This document shows, in pieces, positions 34,376 through 45,231 of a DNA stretch of 64,000 nucleotides. Location: NCBI GenBank assembly GCA_024291935.2, contig CM044313.1, positions 86,117,001-86,181,000 on the forward strand, in the 5' to 3' direction. This stretch comes from Okapia johnstoni (Eukaryota > Chordata > Mammalia > Artiodactyla > Giraffidae). Within the stretch, counting starts at the first letter, position 1; each line of letters begins with the position of its first letter. The position numbers were made by a program, and so were the translations under genes. The notes under the pieces were generated by a model, which saw only the letters and a program-made list of their open reading frames with translations, searched no databases and was not told where the DNA came from.

Positions 34376-34773
34376 ATATTCAAACAATCAGACTCCTACT
34401 TTCCCTTTAAACAATTTCACAAGTTCTACCTACACTAACATTTTAAAGATTTCAGATCACAAGAAACATAAACCATCAGGAATAGGATTCCTTGTGAAAG
34501 CATTCATCTAATCCACTTTACCCAGTGTTTAAAAACTTTCCTCCACACAATATTTGGAGAAATTGTCAACTAGTCTCTCACTCATCAATTTACATTATAG
34601 GTTACTCAAATTATTACTCCTAAGAATAACTCAATATAATCTTGTTATTAGAATGTTTATTTCAAAACAAATTCTCTGTAGATATGAATTTTGTGTTGTA
34701 CTTCTTAGGAGCAAAGATATTATATCTAAATTATCTAAATAGCTTTTCTTTCAACTTTCTTCTTAATATATTG
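34376..34773. other. Intergenic, nothing recognised
   Basis: AT-rich DNA. A 62-codon frame at 34554-34742 has no recognisable match. Confidence 0.45.
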
Positions 34774-34997
34774 AGTGTGTACATGTTCAGTTGCTCAGTT
34801 ATATCCAACTCTTTGTGACTCCATGGACTGTAACCCGCCAGGCTACTCTGCCCATGGGATTCGCGAGGCAATACTGGAGTGGGTTGCCATTTCCTACTCA
34901 AGGGGATCTTCCCAACCCAGAGACCGAACTGGCAACTCTTGCATCTCCTGAATTGGCAGACAAATTTTTGCCTCTGAGCCACCTGGGAAACCTTCTA
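34774..34997 (-). repeat. Bov-tA SINE with TSD
   Basis: Full-length antisense copy, with tail side 'gtgtgtacatgttcagttgctc' and head 'tgagccacctgggaaacc'. The repeat AATATATTG flanks it (34765-34773, 34998-35006). Confidence 0.9.
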
Positions 34998-35006
34998 AAT
35001 ATATTG

Positions 35007-36319
35007 GGCCCCATTTAAGTAAGTGAGAACCAAAAATTTGATTCTTTAAAATTTTTGTTTGTGACTTCCTGAGATTAAATACAAATCTAGAGAGAACCCA
35101 GGCAGCTCAAGTGTTCCAGAGGTTCCTCTGGGTAATAAAAATGTTTCTGGTTCCTATGGCTAGTTGAAGTTCTAAGATGAACCCAAGAAATGTACCATCA
35201 TTTCAGGCCATTTTCATGGTTTGATGCAAACTGCACTGAAACAATAAGATCAGTATGGTCTTCTGTTTAAAAATATACCTAAAGGACTCTGGTACTATCT
35301 CACCGCCTTGTGAACATTCAAAATGAAATTCCCAAGTACATGTTTCCTTACGTTGCTTATTCATATTTGTATCTTTCTCAATATTACCCCCAAATAAGAG
35401 CATTATCCTGGTCCCTAGAGAAGTGGGCTAGGTGGATGAGTGGAGTCCTAATGACATTTTGTTACAGTTTGAATTATTACAATGTTTTACTCTACTTTAG
35501 ACATGATATGGCTAGCACAAGGTGCGGCTCAACTGCCTATCCATCCTTAATGTAGATGAAATAATATCAACTAATTTTTTATCTTATGATGATAATCCAT
35601 AGTAATTGCTCAATTAAATTATTGCTCTGTTCAGATTTTTCTAAATATCCCTTTATATTATTTATCATTTATACTACAATAACATCAAGGATGTCAATTA
35701 ATATATTTCATTAAAATAAAGTACATGATTTTACTTAGATATAAAATAAAATACATGGATTTGTTTCATTTAAAAATCTTGATTTAGTATACCTGTCATC
35801 AAAATATTTTAGGATTCTGAAAAATTTGAATATATACTCTCTACATATTTCATTTACTTCAGAAAATTTAAATTTATTCAGTAAATTTCTTCACAAAGGA
35901 AAATTTACAAAAAATATTCATGGAAATTTTTACAAAAGAAAAGAAAAAGTTGATCAACAGAAAGGCCACTGTGAAACATCCACTCACAGATCAAAAAAAA
36001 CTGGATCAGTGGATTAAAATCTAAAGCTTGTGTGAGAGTCCCGAGTATATAGATTTGCTCTGGTATGGCCCAGTAAGATGGATAGAGACAAAGAAATAGC
36101 AATGGTCAATTCGTGTGGATACTGAATACAGAACATATGGCAGAAATTCCTCCAACAACAACAGCAAAAAATATAGGTAGCATCAGTTTCACACTTTTCA
36201 TTTGTTTCTTCTTAAAAATTTCAATGCAAAGTACATCAGAAAACTGCTATTCTGTTGTCTGGTTAACAGGTCAGCTGTACTGTAAGTGCACTGTTTGTCA
36301 AAGGCCATTCATTTTCTAT
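35007..36319. other. Intergenic, mostly unique
   Basis: AT-rich, no recognised gene or family. Open frames up to 81 codons (35310-35555) show no recognisable match. Confidence 0.5.
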
Positions 36320-36330
36320 AGCACTTTCCA

Positions 36331-36641
36331 GTCAATCATAAAGGAAATCAACCCTGAGTATTCATTGGAAAAAAAGATGTTGAAGCTGAAGCTCCAGTAT
36401 TTTGGCTACCTGATGCGAAGAACTGACTCATTGGAAAAGACCCTGATGGTGGGAAAAATTGAAGGCAAAAGGAGAAGAAGGCGGCAGAGGATGAGATGGT
36501 TGATAGCATCACCAACTCAATGAACATAAATTTTAGCAAACTCCAGGAGACAGTGGAGGACAAACAAGCCGAGTTTGCTGCATTCCATGTGGTCTCAAAG
36601 AATCAAATAAGACAAAGCAACTGAACAGCAACAACAACACA
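36331..36641 (+). mobile_element. BovB LINE 3' end
   Basis: From 'agtcaatcataaaggaaatcaacc' to the (AAC)n tail. Flanks agcactttcca (36320-36330) and agcattctcca (36642-36652) are a decayed TSD. Diverged older variant. Confidence 0.88.
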
Positions 36642-36652
36642 GCATTCTCCAA

Positions 36653-37159
36653 TTATACAGTATACTTTTAGCTGATCTGTAGCATGTATAGAAGCTGATA
36701 CTACTGCATCAAACAGCCTAATTTGAAGGAAACACATGTTGCTTTGATGGCCAATCCATGTTTATTTCACAGTCTGTTTCTGAGATGGACACATTTAAAA
36801 TATATTGACCTTCAGTAGACTAGTATCTGTAAATATATCTTTGGATATCTCAATATGTCATACTCAAATTAATAATCTCCTACTTTAAAAATTTAATTTT
36901 TATATAGGTTAATTTTCATTACTGGGAGTTCAAAATAGTTTTTGATAAGTTATTAAAATATAAATTTATTCTTACCCACATGGATATATTTATTAATAGA
37001 TTGTTAGAAAATGGATTCTCTTCCATGAAGTTTGAAGTTCCAGAACCCTGGGCACATAAACTTTCTGATTATATGTTTGACCTGGGCTGAGTGGCAGATG
37101 GGCAATGAAGTTTCCAAGCAGCTTTTGAATCTTCCACTTGGTGTATTCCTGATGCATAT
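36653..37159. other. Intergenic, nothing recognised
   Basis: AT-rich DNA without recognisable content. Confidence 0.45.
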
Positions 37160-37364
37160 GCGTGTGTGCTTACTTGTGTCTGACTCTTTTGTGACCCGAA
37201 GGACTGTAGCCCACCAGGCTCCTCTGCCCACAGAATTTTCCAGGTAAGAATAATGGAGTGCATTTCCATTTCCTACTCCAGGGAATCTTCCAGACCAAGG
37301 GATTGAACCGACATCCCTGACATTAGCAGGTGGATTCTTTACCACTGCATCACCTGAGAAGCCC
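37160..37364 (-). repeat. Bov-tA SINE
   Basis: Antisense copy with the body 'gtagcccaccaggctcctct' and head 'accactgcatcacctgagaagccc'. Diverged, no clear TSD. Confidence 0.87.
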
Positions 37365-37588
37365 ATATTTTTGATACTTGCTCCTAAGTTTGCCCTACAC
37401 TTGTGACCTTTTCCACTCTACCATTTTCCTTCTCCTGCCAAGCAGCTTTATAAGATCTATTTGGACTCAGGGTTTATAGACCTGATGTTTTTGTGGACTC
37501 GTCGAGCATGTGTGTTTATGATGACTGAAACAAATCAACTTTATTATTAAACCCATTTGCAGCACTGATTATAAAGAAAGATATGAAA

Positions 37589-37620
37589 ACAATTACCTGT
37601 GTACACAATTACCTGTGTAC
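37589..37620. repeat. Perfect 2 x 16-bp tandem duplication
   Basis: ACAATTACCTGTGTAC occurs twice without a gap (37589-37604, 37605-37620), immediately left of a 5'-truncated BovA SINE. The stretch 37365-37588 shows nothing recognisable. Confidence 0.85.
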
Positions 37621-37729
37621 ACAGTGTTCTTGCCTGCAGAATCCCAAGGACTGGGCAGTTTCGTGGGCTGCCATCTATGGGGTCGCACAGAGTCGGACAC
37701 GACTGAAGCAACTTAGCAGCAGCAGCAGC
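37621..37729 (+). repeat. BovA SINE, 5'-truncated
   Basis: Begins within the second BOV-A2-type monomer ('cagtgttcttgcctgcagaa') and ends 'gcaacttagcagcagcagcagc'. A (AC)n microsatellite follows at 37752-37772. Confidence 0.88.
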
Positions 37730-37811
37730 CGCATGTTACACTTCAGTATGGACACACACACACACACACACATATAATTATTATGTATAAAAGTGTACTG
37801 ATTTCCTATTT

Positions 37812-38200
37812 CTTCACAATCACCACAACACAAACTTGGTGGCTTAGAACACAAGTTTTCTCTTTCATGGTGGTTCAGGACTCCCGGCACAGCTTTTGTA
37901 GGCACTCGACTAAGGATCTCACAAGGCAGCTGAGCTATGTTCTCAACCACAGGCTTGACTAGGGAAGAGTTTGCCTTCAAGTACATTCAATTTTCTTGCA
38001 CAATCCATTTACCTGTGGCTGAATGACACAGAGCCTTGGATTTTACTGGCTGCTGACTGGAGGCCACCTTCAGGTCCCAGAGACTGCTCAGAGGTCCTTG
38101 CAGCCACCCTCACTTCCTTGTTGTGAGACCTTCCACAACATGGCCTTTTCCTTCATTAAACCAGCAAGAATAATATTCCATTATGGTCACTGAGATGGAG
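37812..38200 (-). repeat. Probable ancient LTR relic (MaLR/ERVL type)
   Basis: 'caaacttggtggcttagaacacaagttt', 'ggttcaggactcccggcacag', 'ctgctgactggaggccaccttcag' and 'ccacaacatggccttt' resemble the antisense of a common ancient mammalian LTR. Family assignment uncertain. Confidence 0.45.
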
Positions 38201-38235
38201 TCTTATTTATAACATAATGAAATCATAGGCAGGCA

Positions 38236-38373
38236 TGCATGCTAAGCCGCTTCAGTCATGTCCCACTCTTTTCCATCCTATGGACTTGTAGCCCACCACG
38301 TTCCTCTGTCCACGTGATTCTCCAGGCAAGAATACTGGAGTGGGTTGTCATGGCCTCGTCCAAGGGATCACAT
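38236..38373 (-). repeat. BovA-type SINE, truncated
   Basis: Antisense BovA core ('gccgcttcagtcatgtccca' to 'gcaagaatactggagtggg'), losing similarity after 'ccaagggatc'. The tRNA-like head is missing. Confidence 0.83.
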
Positions 38374-41162
38374 CTTCTGATCTCCTGCCCCAAGGGTCTT
38401 TACGAACTCACATCTAGTTTCTTTGTCATATAATGTAATCAAATCGAGGGACTCATTAGAAGGAAGTGTTTGCACATCAGAGGATGAAATATCAGTGTAT
38501 GCCACAAAAAGATGAGAGTCAAGAATAATTGTAGCGAAAATGTCCATAATTACAGTATCCTCATTCTTTGTAGATTCATAGACATGCACTGATCACTTTA
38601 CAGAAGTGCAGAAATAGTTTTGCCACAAAAATACGGATGTCATTATTAGTTTAGTCAAATTCTATTCAAATATAAGATATTATCATGGTCAGAGAAATGT
38701 GAGTAAACTTTTGAATAAACTTTTACATGCTGGTACTTCCTTTGTACTAAAAGAAGACTCACTGCATAATTTTTTATGCAATTTGACCTATTTCAAGGTA
38801 TCTACAAACTCCAAAACAACAAAAGGTAAACAATAAAAAAGTACATTTTTCATTTCAGAAGAAATTACATTGAAATTAATTTTGTGATTCACCATAAATT
38901 TGGAGATGTGATTATATAGAAATAACATAATTGAGATAATGCTGATGGATACACTTAAATAACACAAATTGCTATTCAAAATAATGTCAAAAGTGTAACA
39001 CCAGTGTTCTTAGTATTTCATATTTTTCCCTTGAGTTTTAATTTTATGTAAAGCCATATTTTTTACGCTAGCTATCCAGAACTGAATTAATTCACTGATT
39101 ACAAAATCACTTGTCAACATAATTAGAATAATGCACCTCTACACTTATTGCTCAGTTAGACATATAAACAGCTTCCCTTAGAAGTTTAGGTCAGCTAGCC
39201 TTTGAAGTTCTAAATATAGAAAAAGGTTTTAGCAGAAAAATGCACTTAGCAAAATCAGACAAAATCTATGTAATTGCTCTCAGTTGAGAATAGGGACGCT
39301 TACCTCTTTACAGATACAAGTGTGAATACATAGTGTTAAACTACTAATGAGCAATCAGAAAGCAGGGGAGAAGAAAATGAGACAGTTTTCATTTCTACTT
39401 ATTCCCAACAGAGAGTAATATTCAAATGACCACTCTGCAAATCTGAAAAGGCATGTGCACATGTACTTGAAGGTGAATGAGTACAACAAATAGATGGCTA
39501 CAGCCATCTATAGGCTATAGCCTTATCAAACTAGGTATATCACATTTTCAGGGAGAAATAGTCTTTAAAAAAACATTCCTTCAATTTAAAATATGACCAA
39601 TTATAAATTACCTTCACAGATTCCTCAGATGAGAGAGAAAGACTTTCCCAATGGTATCAGATCATGTGTGAAAAATCTCTTATTTATCCATCAAGGATAA
39701 ATAAATATTAGTCTAAGTATGCCCAGGTTCCAACATCACAGAAGACCTTCACAAATGATTCAGTGAAGTTAAGCATATAGGATTTTCTCCATAGTTGGTA
39801 AAGGTAACAATTGAATATAAAGGTGCCATGTTTTGACCACCTTCTCTATGGGTTTTATGGTCTTGCTTTCAATTTTCTCAGTGTTTCATTCGGCCTTAGT
39901 AAGTCTAATCAGTGTATAACCTTTGACTAGATGCTATTTTGAGTTTATGCATCATTTGAATTCCCATATCCTTTTTCTTCTTCCTGCCAACTTCCCTCCT
40001 GTCTGGACTCCCCAATACACACTCATCAAAGATCTACTTCTAGTTAATTAGAAGCATCTAGAATTGCCGTGTCTGCTTATCAGTAAGATATTTCTAAGGG
40101 GTTACAAGGTATATCAAAAGATGTAGACAATGCTACTAGAATAGGTTGAATAAAATGTTGCTGAGATGAAACTATCTGGATAAATATAAGACTTGAATTT
40201 CCATTATCTTTAACAAATTCATTACCAAACCATAGAGAAGTTTTGGAGTTTGTGAGAATGTTTGACCTGTGATGGGAGGTTTCATTTAATAGAAGAGTCA
40301 GTGAAAGGAATGTTTAAGGAGACAGAATAATAACTCAAATGGTTATATATCTGTGGTTCTGAATCATCAATATTACTTTTTAAAACAATACTAAATTTCT
40401 AAGTAATGCACAAGTTCTTATTCCTTATACTTATGGAAAGAATATATTATGGCCTTACTCTAGATATGCAAAATGAAGCACAAGACTCCCACTTTTTTTG
40501 TGCTGTGTGTGGTCTTTCACCTGTATTCACTCCATAATATGCATCTGACATTTATTGACCTTCCTTATGCAAAATACTTTATCTATTGTTCCTGAGAATA
40601 CAAGGATGAATACATTATTACACTAAACTAAATCATCTCAAGAACTTACATGGGTATAGAGTATTACATAAAGAACTATGCATTAAACAAAATTCATTGA
40701 GTATAGAGCACAGCACGCTTTGGGAGTCTAAATGAGGCAGTGAAACTTTAGCCTGTAATTGTTAAGACAGACTTATGGAGAAACTGATGCTTGCTTTTAT
40801 TCCAGATAATCAGTTTTAACTGTTTAACAATCAGTTTCCACTGATAGTGGAAGGTTAAACATGAATACAAAATGGAATACTAGCTTAGATCTTTAAAGAA
40901 GGAAATTTACTAGCCTATTTTTATGTATCCTCCCTATGTAAGTGGTCTTAAAGATAAGCTATTATCTATCAAAATGATAGTTAAAGAGATAACAGTCAAT
41001 TATTATAGACATTTCTGCTGTAAGTCTGAGCAAGGTTCTAAATTTATTTCTTTTCCTAAATGTTGTTTTTAACAACAACAACAACAAAAAAGAGTTAGTG
41101 ACAAGAGAATTGAAAGATACCCAATGCATTATAATGCTCTTTTTCTAAATTTGGAGTTTATA
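38374..41162. other. Intergenic, mostly unique
   Basis: 2.8 kb with no recognised repeat family or gene, the longest such stretch here after 11.5-14.5 kb. It contains a perfect 9-bp-arm hairpin at 39491-39510, next to the 10-bp palindrome ggctatagcc at 39513-39522. If conserved non-coding elements exist in the window, this region is a reasonable place to look. Confidence 0.5.
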
Positions 41163-41605
41163 CATGTTATTGTAGATTCAATTGTGTCCCCCAAAATAGA
41201 TACAGAAGCCTCCTTTTCCCATGAATGAGACCTTTTTGGGAAATAAGGTCTTTGAGATGTTTGAATCAAGTTAACAGGAGATTAGGAGGGACTGTAAATG
41301 TAATGACTGGTTCCTTTTAAAGCAAAAAACACACACAAACGTGCAGACACAAACATGCAGACACATACAGACCACGTGATGGTCAAGGCAGAAACTGGTG
41401 TGATGCAGTTCCAATAAATGTCAAGGACTGCCTTCAATGACCAGAAGGTAGAAGACATGAAGTGTTCCTCGCTAGAGTTTTCAGAAGGAGCATAGCCTGA
41501 TAACAACTTGAGTTTGGAGTTCTGGTTATCAGTTTTGCGAGAGAATAAATTTTCGTTATTTTAAGCTTCTCAGTTTGTTATACTTTGCTGCAGCATCCCT
41601 AGGAA
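41163..41605 (+). repeat. MaLR MLT1-type solo LTR
   Basis: Follows MLT1 LTR order: 'attcaattgtgtcccccaaaa', 'ggaaataaggtctttgagatg', 'gaccacgtgatggtcaaggcagaaact', 'gttttcagaaggagcatagcctgataac' and 'agcttctcagtttgttatactttg'. Only the LTR is present. An ancient fossil with no coding content. Confidence 0.8.
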
Positions 41606-41926
41606 TATAAAATGAGATTATGTCCATGAATGTCTTTAGAGTTTGTCATATGTATATGTTGATCAGATAGAATAGATTATTAGTATTTTTCATATATTAA
41701 TACTTTATATAAATATAAATGGAATCAGATGCAAAGATGTTTCTATATTTATGCTATTCATTTCTCTAAATACTTTATAGATTTCTTTTAGCTTAACTGT
41801 GGAATACTATCCCATTCCAAATACACAGGCATACAGCTGTGTATATATAGCTTCCATTGTTAATGGACATTAATGCTGTTTGCAATTTATGACTATTACA
41901 AATGTATCTTGTACTCGTCTTTTTGT

Positions 41927-42139
41927 AAGTGAAAGTGTTAGTCTCTCAGTCGTGTCTGACTCTTTGCCACCCCGTGGACTGTAGTCCACAAGGCTCCTCT
42001 CTCCATGGGATTCTCCAGGCAAGAATACTGGAGTGGGTTGCCATTCCTATCTCCAGAGGAACTTCCCGACCCAGGGATCAAACCCAGGTCTCCTGCATTG
42101 CAGGCAGATTCTTTATCGTTTGAGCCACCAGGGAAGCCT
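41927..42139 (-). repeat. Bov-tA SINE inside old L1
   Basis: Complete antisense copy, from the tail 'gtgaaagtgttagtctctcagtcgtg' to the head 'gagccaccagggaagcc', little diverged from the family. Flanks 'taagtga' and 'taaatga' may be a short TSD. Confidence 0.9.
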
Positions 42140-42391
42140 AAATGAGTAGGCAATGCAATTCTTCCACTTAATGTTGTATTGCTAAATTGCTCCTTGAATT
42201 AGTAATTTTCAAACTCGTAAGGAATGCATAGAAAGTCACTTTGCTTCTTGTTACTATCGCAGTCAGTATTATTAGAGCAACATTTCTGTTGTCAACTTTT
42301 TTGCTGTTGGTGGGTGGTTGATTGTTTTTGCTAATCAGTTAAGTGAGAAATTATACTTCTTGTTGTTTTAATTTGCAGTTCCCTGATTACT

Positions 42392-42524
42392 GCTGCTGCT
42401 GCTGCTAAGTCGCTTCAGTCATGTCCGACTCTGTGCGACCCCATAGACTGCAGCCTACCAGGCTCCTCCATCCATGGGATTTTCCAGGCAAGAGTTCTGG
42501 AGTGGGGTGCCATTGCCTGCTCTG
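42392..42524 (-). repeat. BovA monomer SINE with perfect 12-bp TSD
   Basis: (GCT)n followed by one antisense BovA monomer ('taagtcgcttcagtcatgtccg' to 'gagtggggtgccattgcc'). Flanked by TCCCTGATTACT at 42380-42391 and 42525-42536. The monomer fits a 5'-truncated BOV-A2. Confidence 0.92.
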
Positions 42525-42653
42525 TCCCTGATTACTAGTGAAGTTCCTTTATTCATATGTTCACTGGGATTTCAGATATTCTCTCCTGTGCATTATGTGA
42601 TCATAATTTTTGCCCTGTAGGTGGATTTATTTGTATTCCCCTCAATAATATGT

Positions 42654-42781
42654 TGGAGAAGGAAATGGCAACCCACTCCAGTGTTCTTGCCTGGAGAATC
42701 CCAGGGACGGGGGAGCCTGGTGGGCTGCCGTCTCTGGGGTCACACAGAGTCGGACACAACTGAAGTGACTTAGCAGCAGAG
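42654..42781 (+). repeat. BovA monomer SINE with perfect 11-bp TSD
   Basis: One sense monomer ('ggagaaggaaatggcaaccc' to 'gaagtgacttagcagcagag'). Flanked by CAATAATATGT at 42643-42653 and 42782-42792. Very little diverged from BOV-A2, hence young. Confidence 0.92.
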
Positions 42782-42955
42782 CAATAATATGTAGTTGATA
42801 TTATTAGTTTTTGGATCATGGTTCTTGATTTATTTTATATGGTTTAAATATCTTTTTTCCAGACAGAGGCTTATATGCACTGAACAATATAATTTGTTAA
42901 GGCAAAGTTATTTTTTGTCCTCTTTAGGCTACCCTTATTATTGTGAACATCACAA

Positions 42956-45231
42956 TGTTTTCTGACTTGATTGCATGTATGATTTCCTATGAAATTTTGA
43001 GTTCTTTACCAACAGGAACAGTGTTTCTTCTCATCTCTAGCTAATGACACACACAAGACACTATAGCAATAAACATTAAGTGATAATAAAATAATTTTAG
43101 GCTTGAGAAATAGTTAAACCCATTACCAGAGAGCACCAGGCAATCACTGCTGGTGAAAGTTTAGAAATACAGTACATATAATATGACTCTTGTGACTACA
43201 GGATTAAAGAAACAAATTGATGGAAAAGATTTCTTGGTTATTTATACCCTCCCATCATCTAACACACAATGCAGCCAGGCTATATTTTCTTTATTTGATT
43301 GTCCATAGAGTGTCCCAATACACTGTAAAATGAAGAAAATTACTTGAGGAAACAAATATAAGAACATGAAATTACTAAAAAATATGATACCCTGAGCTAT
43401 GAAAAACACTGCATATATATATTCTGATCAAGAAGCCCACCAAGTCTTTACTACTAGATTTTGGAGCACATTTAAATCTCATTAACATATAAATTATATT
43501 TATTTTTATTATTTTCTTTTAAACATCCTCATAATCTCCCATATTACGGTTCAGTTTTCTTTCTTATATATCAAATGAGTATATTAGCATATAAGCTTAA
43601 ATATGACAATGAGCAAAATTTATAAAGATGCTCACATAAAAACTGAGGATTGTAATTTAGCCCTTCCAGTCCAAATTAATGTGTTGAAGTAGAATTGAAA
43701 CTACTTTGTATTTATATATAAGTTTAAGTTGCATAATTCCTCCAAGAAAATTGGAATTATTATTAACCCTAGTCTTCTTAATTAGCCTCTTTATATCTTT
43801 TAATGACTAGCCCATGTAGCAATGAGAGACAATGGATTATGCCTTACCACTTAATTCTACATTTTGAAATGCATTAATGGTTCTTGTCATTCATATTATG
43901 TGAGTGTCACTTCCTCGGCAGCATGCTGACAACATGTCACTAAGACTGAAGACGCAGGATTAATTCCCAAGAGTGATGATCTGAATTGATTCATTTATCT
44001 ACAAACAAGTAAACATTTCTCCCTTTCTTTCTAAGTTTCTATGTGACAGAATCATTGTCGTATATGACTTCTATAATATAAAAATTAAAAATAATTTATC
44101 TGAACACACCTAAATATAATGTAATATTTTAAAGATAATTCAATTAAAATAATATATATTATGCATATATATATATATATATATGTTGAGTAAAGGAAAT
44201 TGTAAATATATTTGTATGAGTGGTTAGTTTGAAACATCGCAGATAGAGACTATCTTTATGTTGGGCGAGTCACTTACATTGACAGTCAGTTGGAAGTGAC
44301 TTTTGGAAACAGTTTAAATGTGAAACAACAAAAAATAAACACTATGTCCAATGAGATCAAAGTTCCCTGAGCAACTGAGAAAAAATATTCAAATGATGTG
44401 CTCATTGATACATCTGTTGGGTGATCTTTAAAGTTCTACTTTCTCCTGTAATATTATTTTGATTTTTGCCTACATACCTATTTGCAAATAGGATGAGCAT
44501 ATGCTTCACATTTACCAGGACACTCCCATTTAACTACTGTCTATTTGGTATATGTTTTATTAACCTCATCTCCCTCTCAAAAGAGCCCTGGCTTAGGCAA
44601 CAAACTATGTACTTACCCTACAAATATAAAATAGTCAAACACTTTACACTTTTAGTCTTTTTTTTATAGCAATCAAAGGGAACTTTCAGTATCTTCTGCA
44701 TGTGAAAAATATCAAAAGCAGTTTACTAACCCTGAAATTCCACTAAAAAAGTCAAGTTCTCATTTATGGTATATGATGAGAAATTGTTCTAAGGAAGTAT
44801 ACTTTGCAACATATTATAGTTGGTTAACAAACAAACAAAAATAAAAGTCAAAGAATAACAAGAATATCCAATGTTTTTGAATGTCTTCTGTTATGTATCA
44901 TGTGAGGGATAAAATGGATTAGTCCTTGAGAAATGCTGAAGTGATACAGAACTAATATTTCGGAAATGAAACAGTTTGGGAGATATCAAGTGACACATCT
45001 GGTCAGTTGTACCAGAATGAAGATTAGAAGTCAATTAACTTGACCTGGTCAATTTACTTTTACTACAGCACAAAGCCTTTAATTATTAGAGTAGCTGGGC
45101 CATAGCTATGTACATAGTTTCAGGATATAAAATCTATATTCTCCAAAAGTATTAAAGATAAGCAAAATAAGTCATCAAAATTAAATTCAAAGTTAAAATA
45201 AAGGAATTAAAGGGATATATATCTGTATACT
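42956..45231. other. Intergenic, mostly unique
   Basis: 2.3 kb, very AT-rich. A (TA)n run lies at 44163-44184. No gene or repeat family recognised. The longest open frame is 67 codons at 44466-44669. Confidence 0.5.

Larger units (their letters stand above)
41720..42955 (-). mobile_element. Ancient L1 (L1M) LINE fragment
   Basis: Antisense old L1 sequence: 'cattgttaatggacattaatgctg', 'ttgtattgctaaattgctcc', 'cttcttgttgttttaatttgcagttccctgattactagtgaag', 'tcataatttttgccctgtagg'. Hosts three SINEs (41927-42139, 42392-42524, 42654-42781). About 750 bp of L1 proper. Confidence 0.7.
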
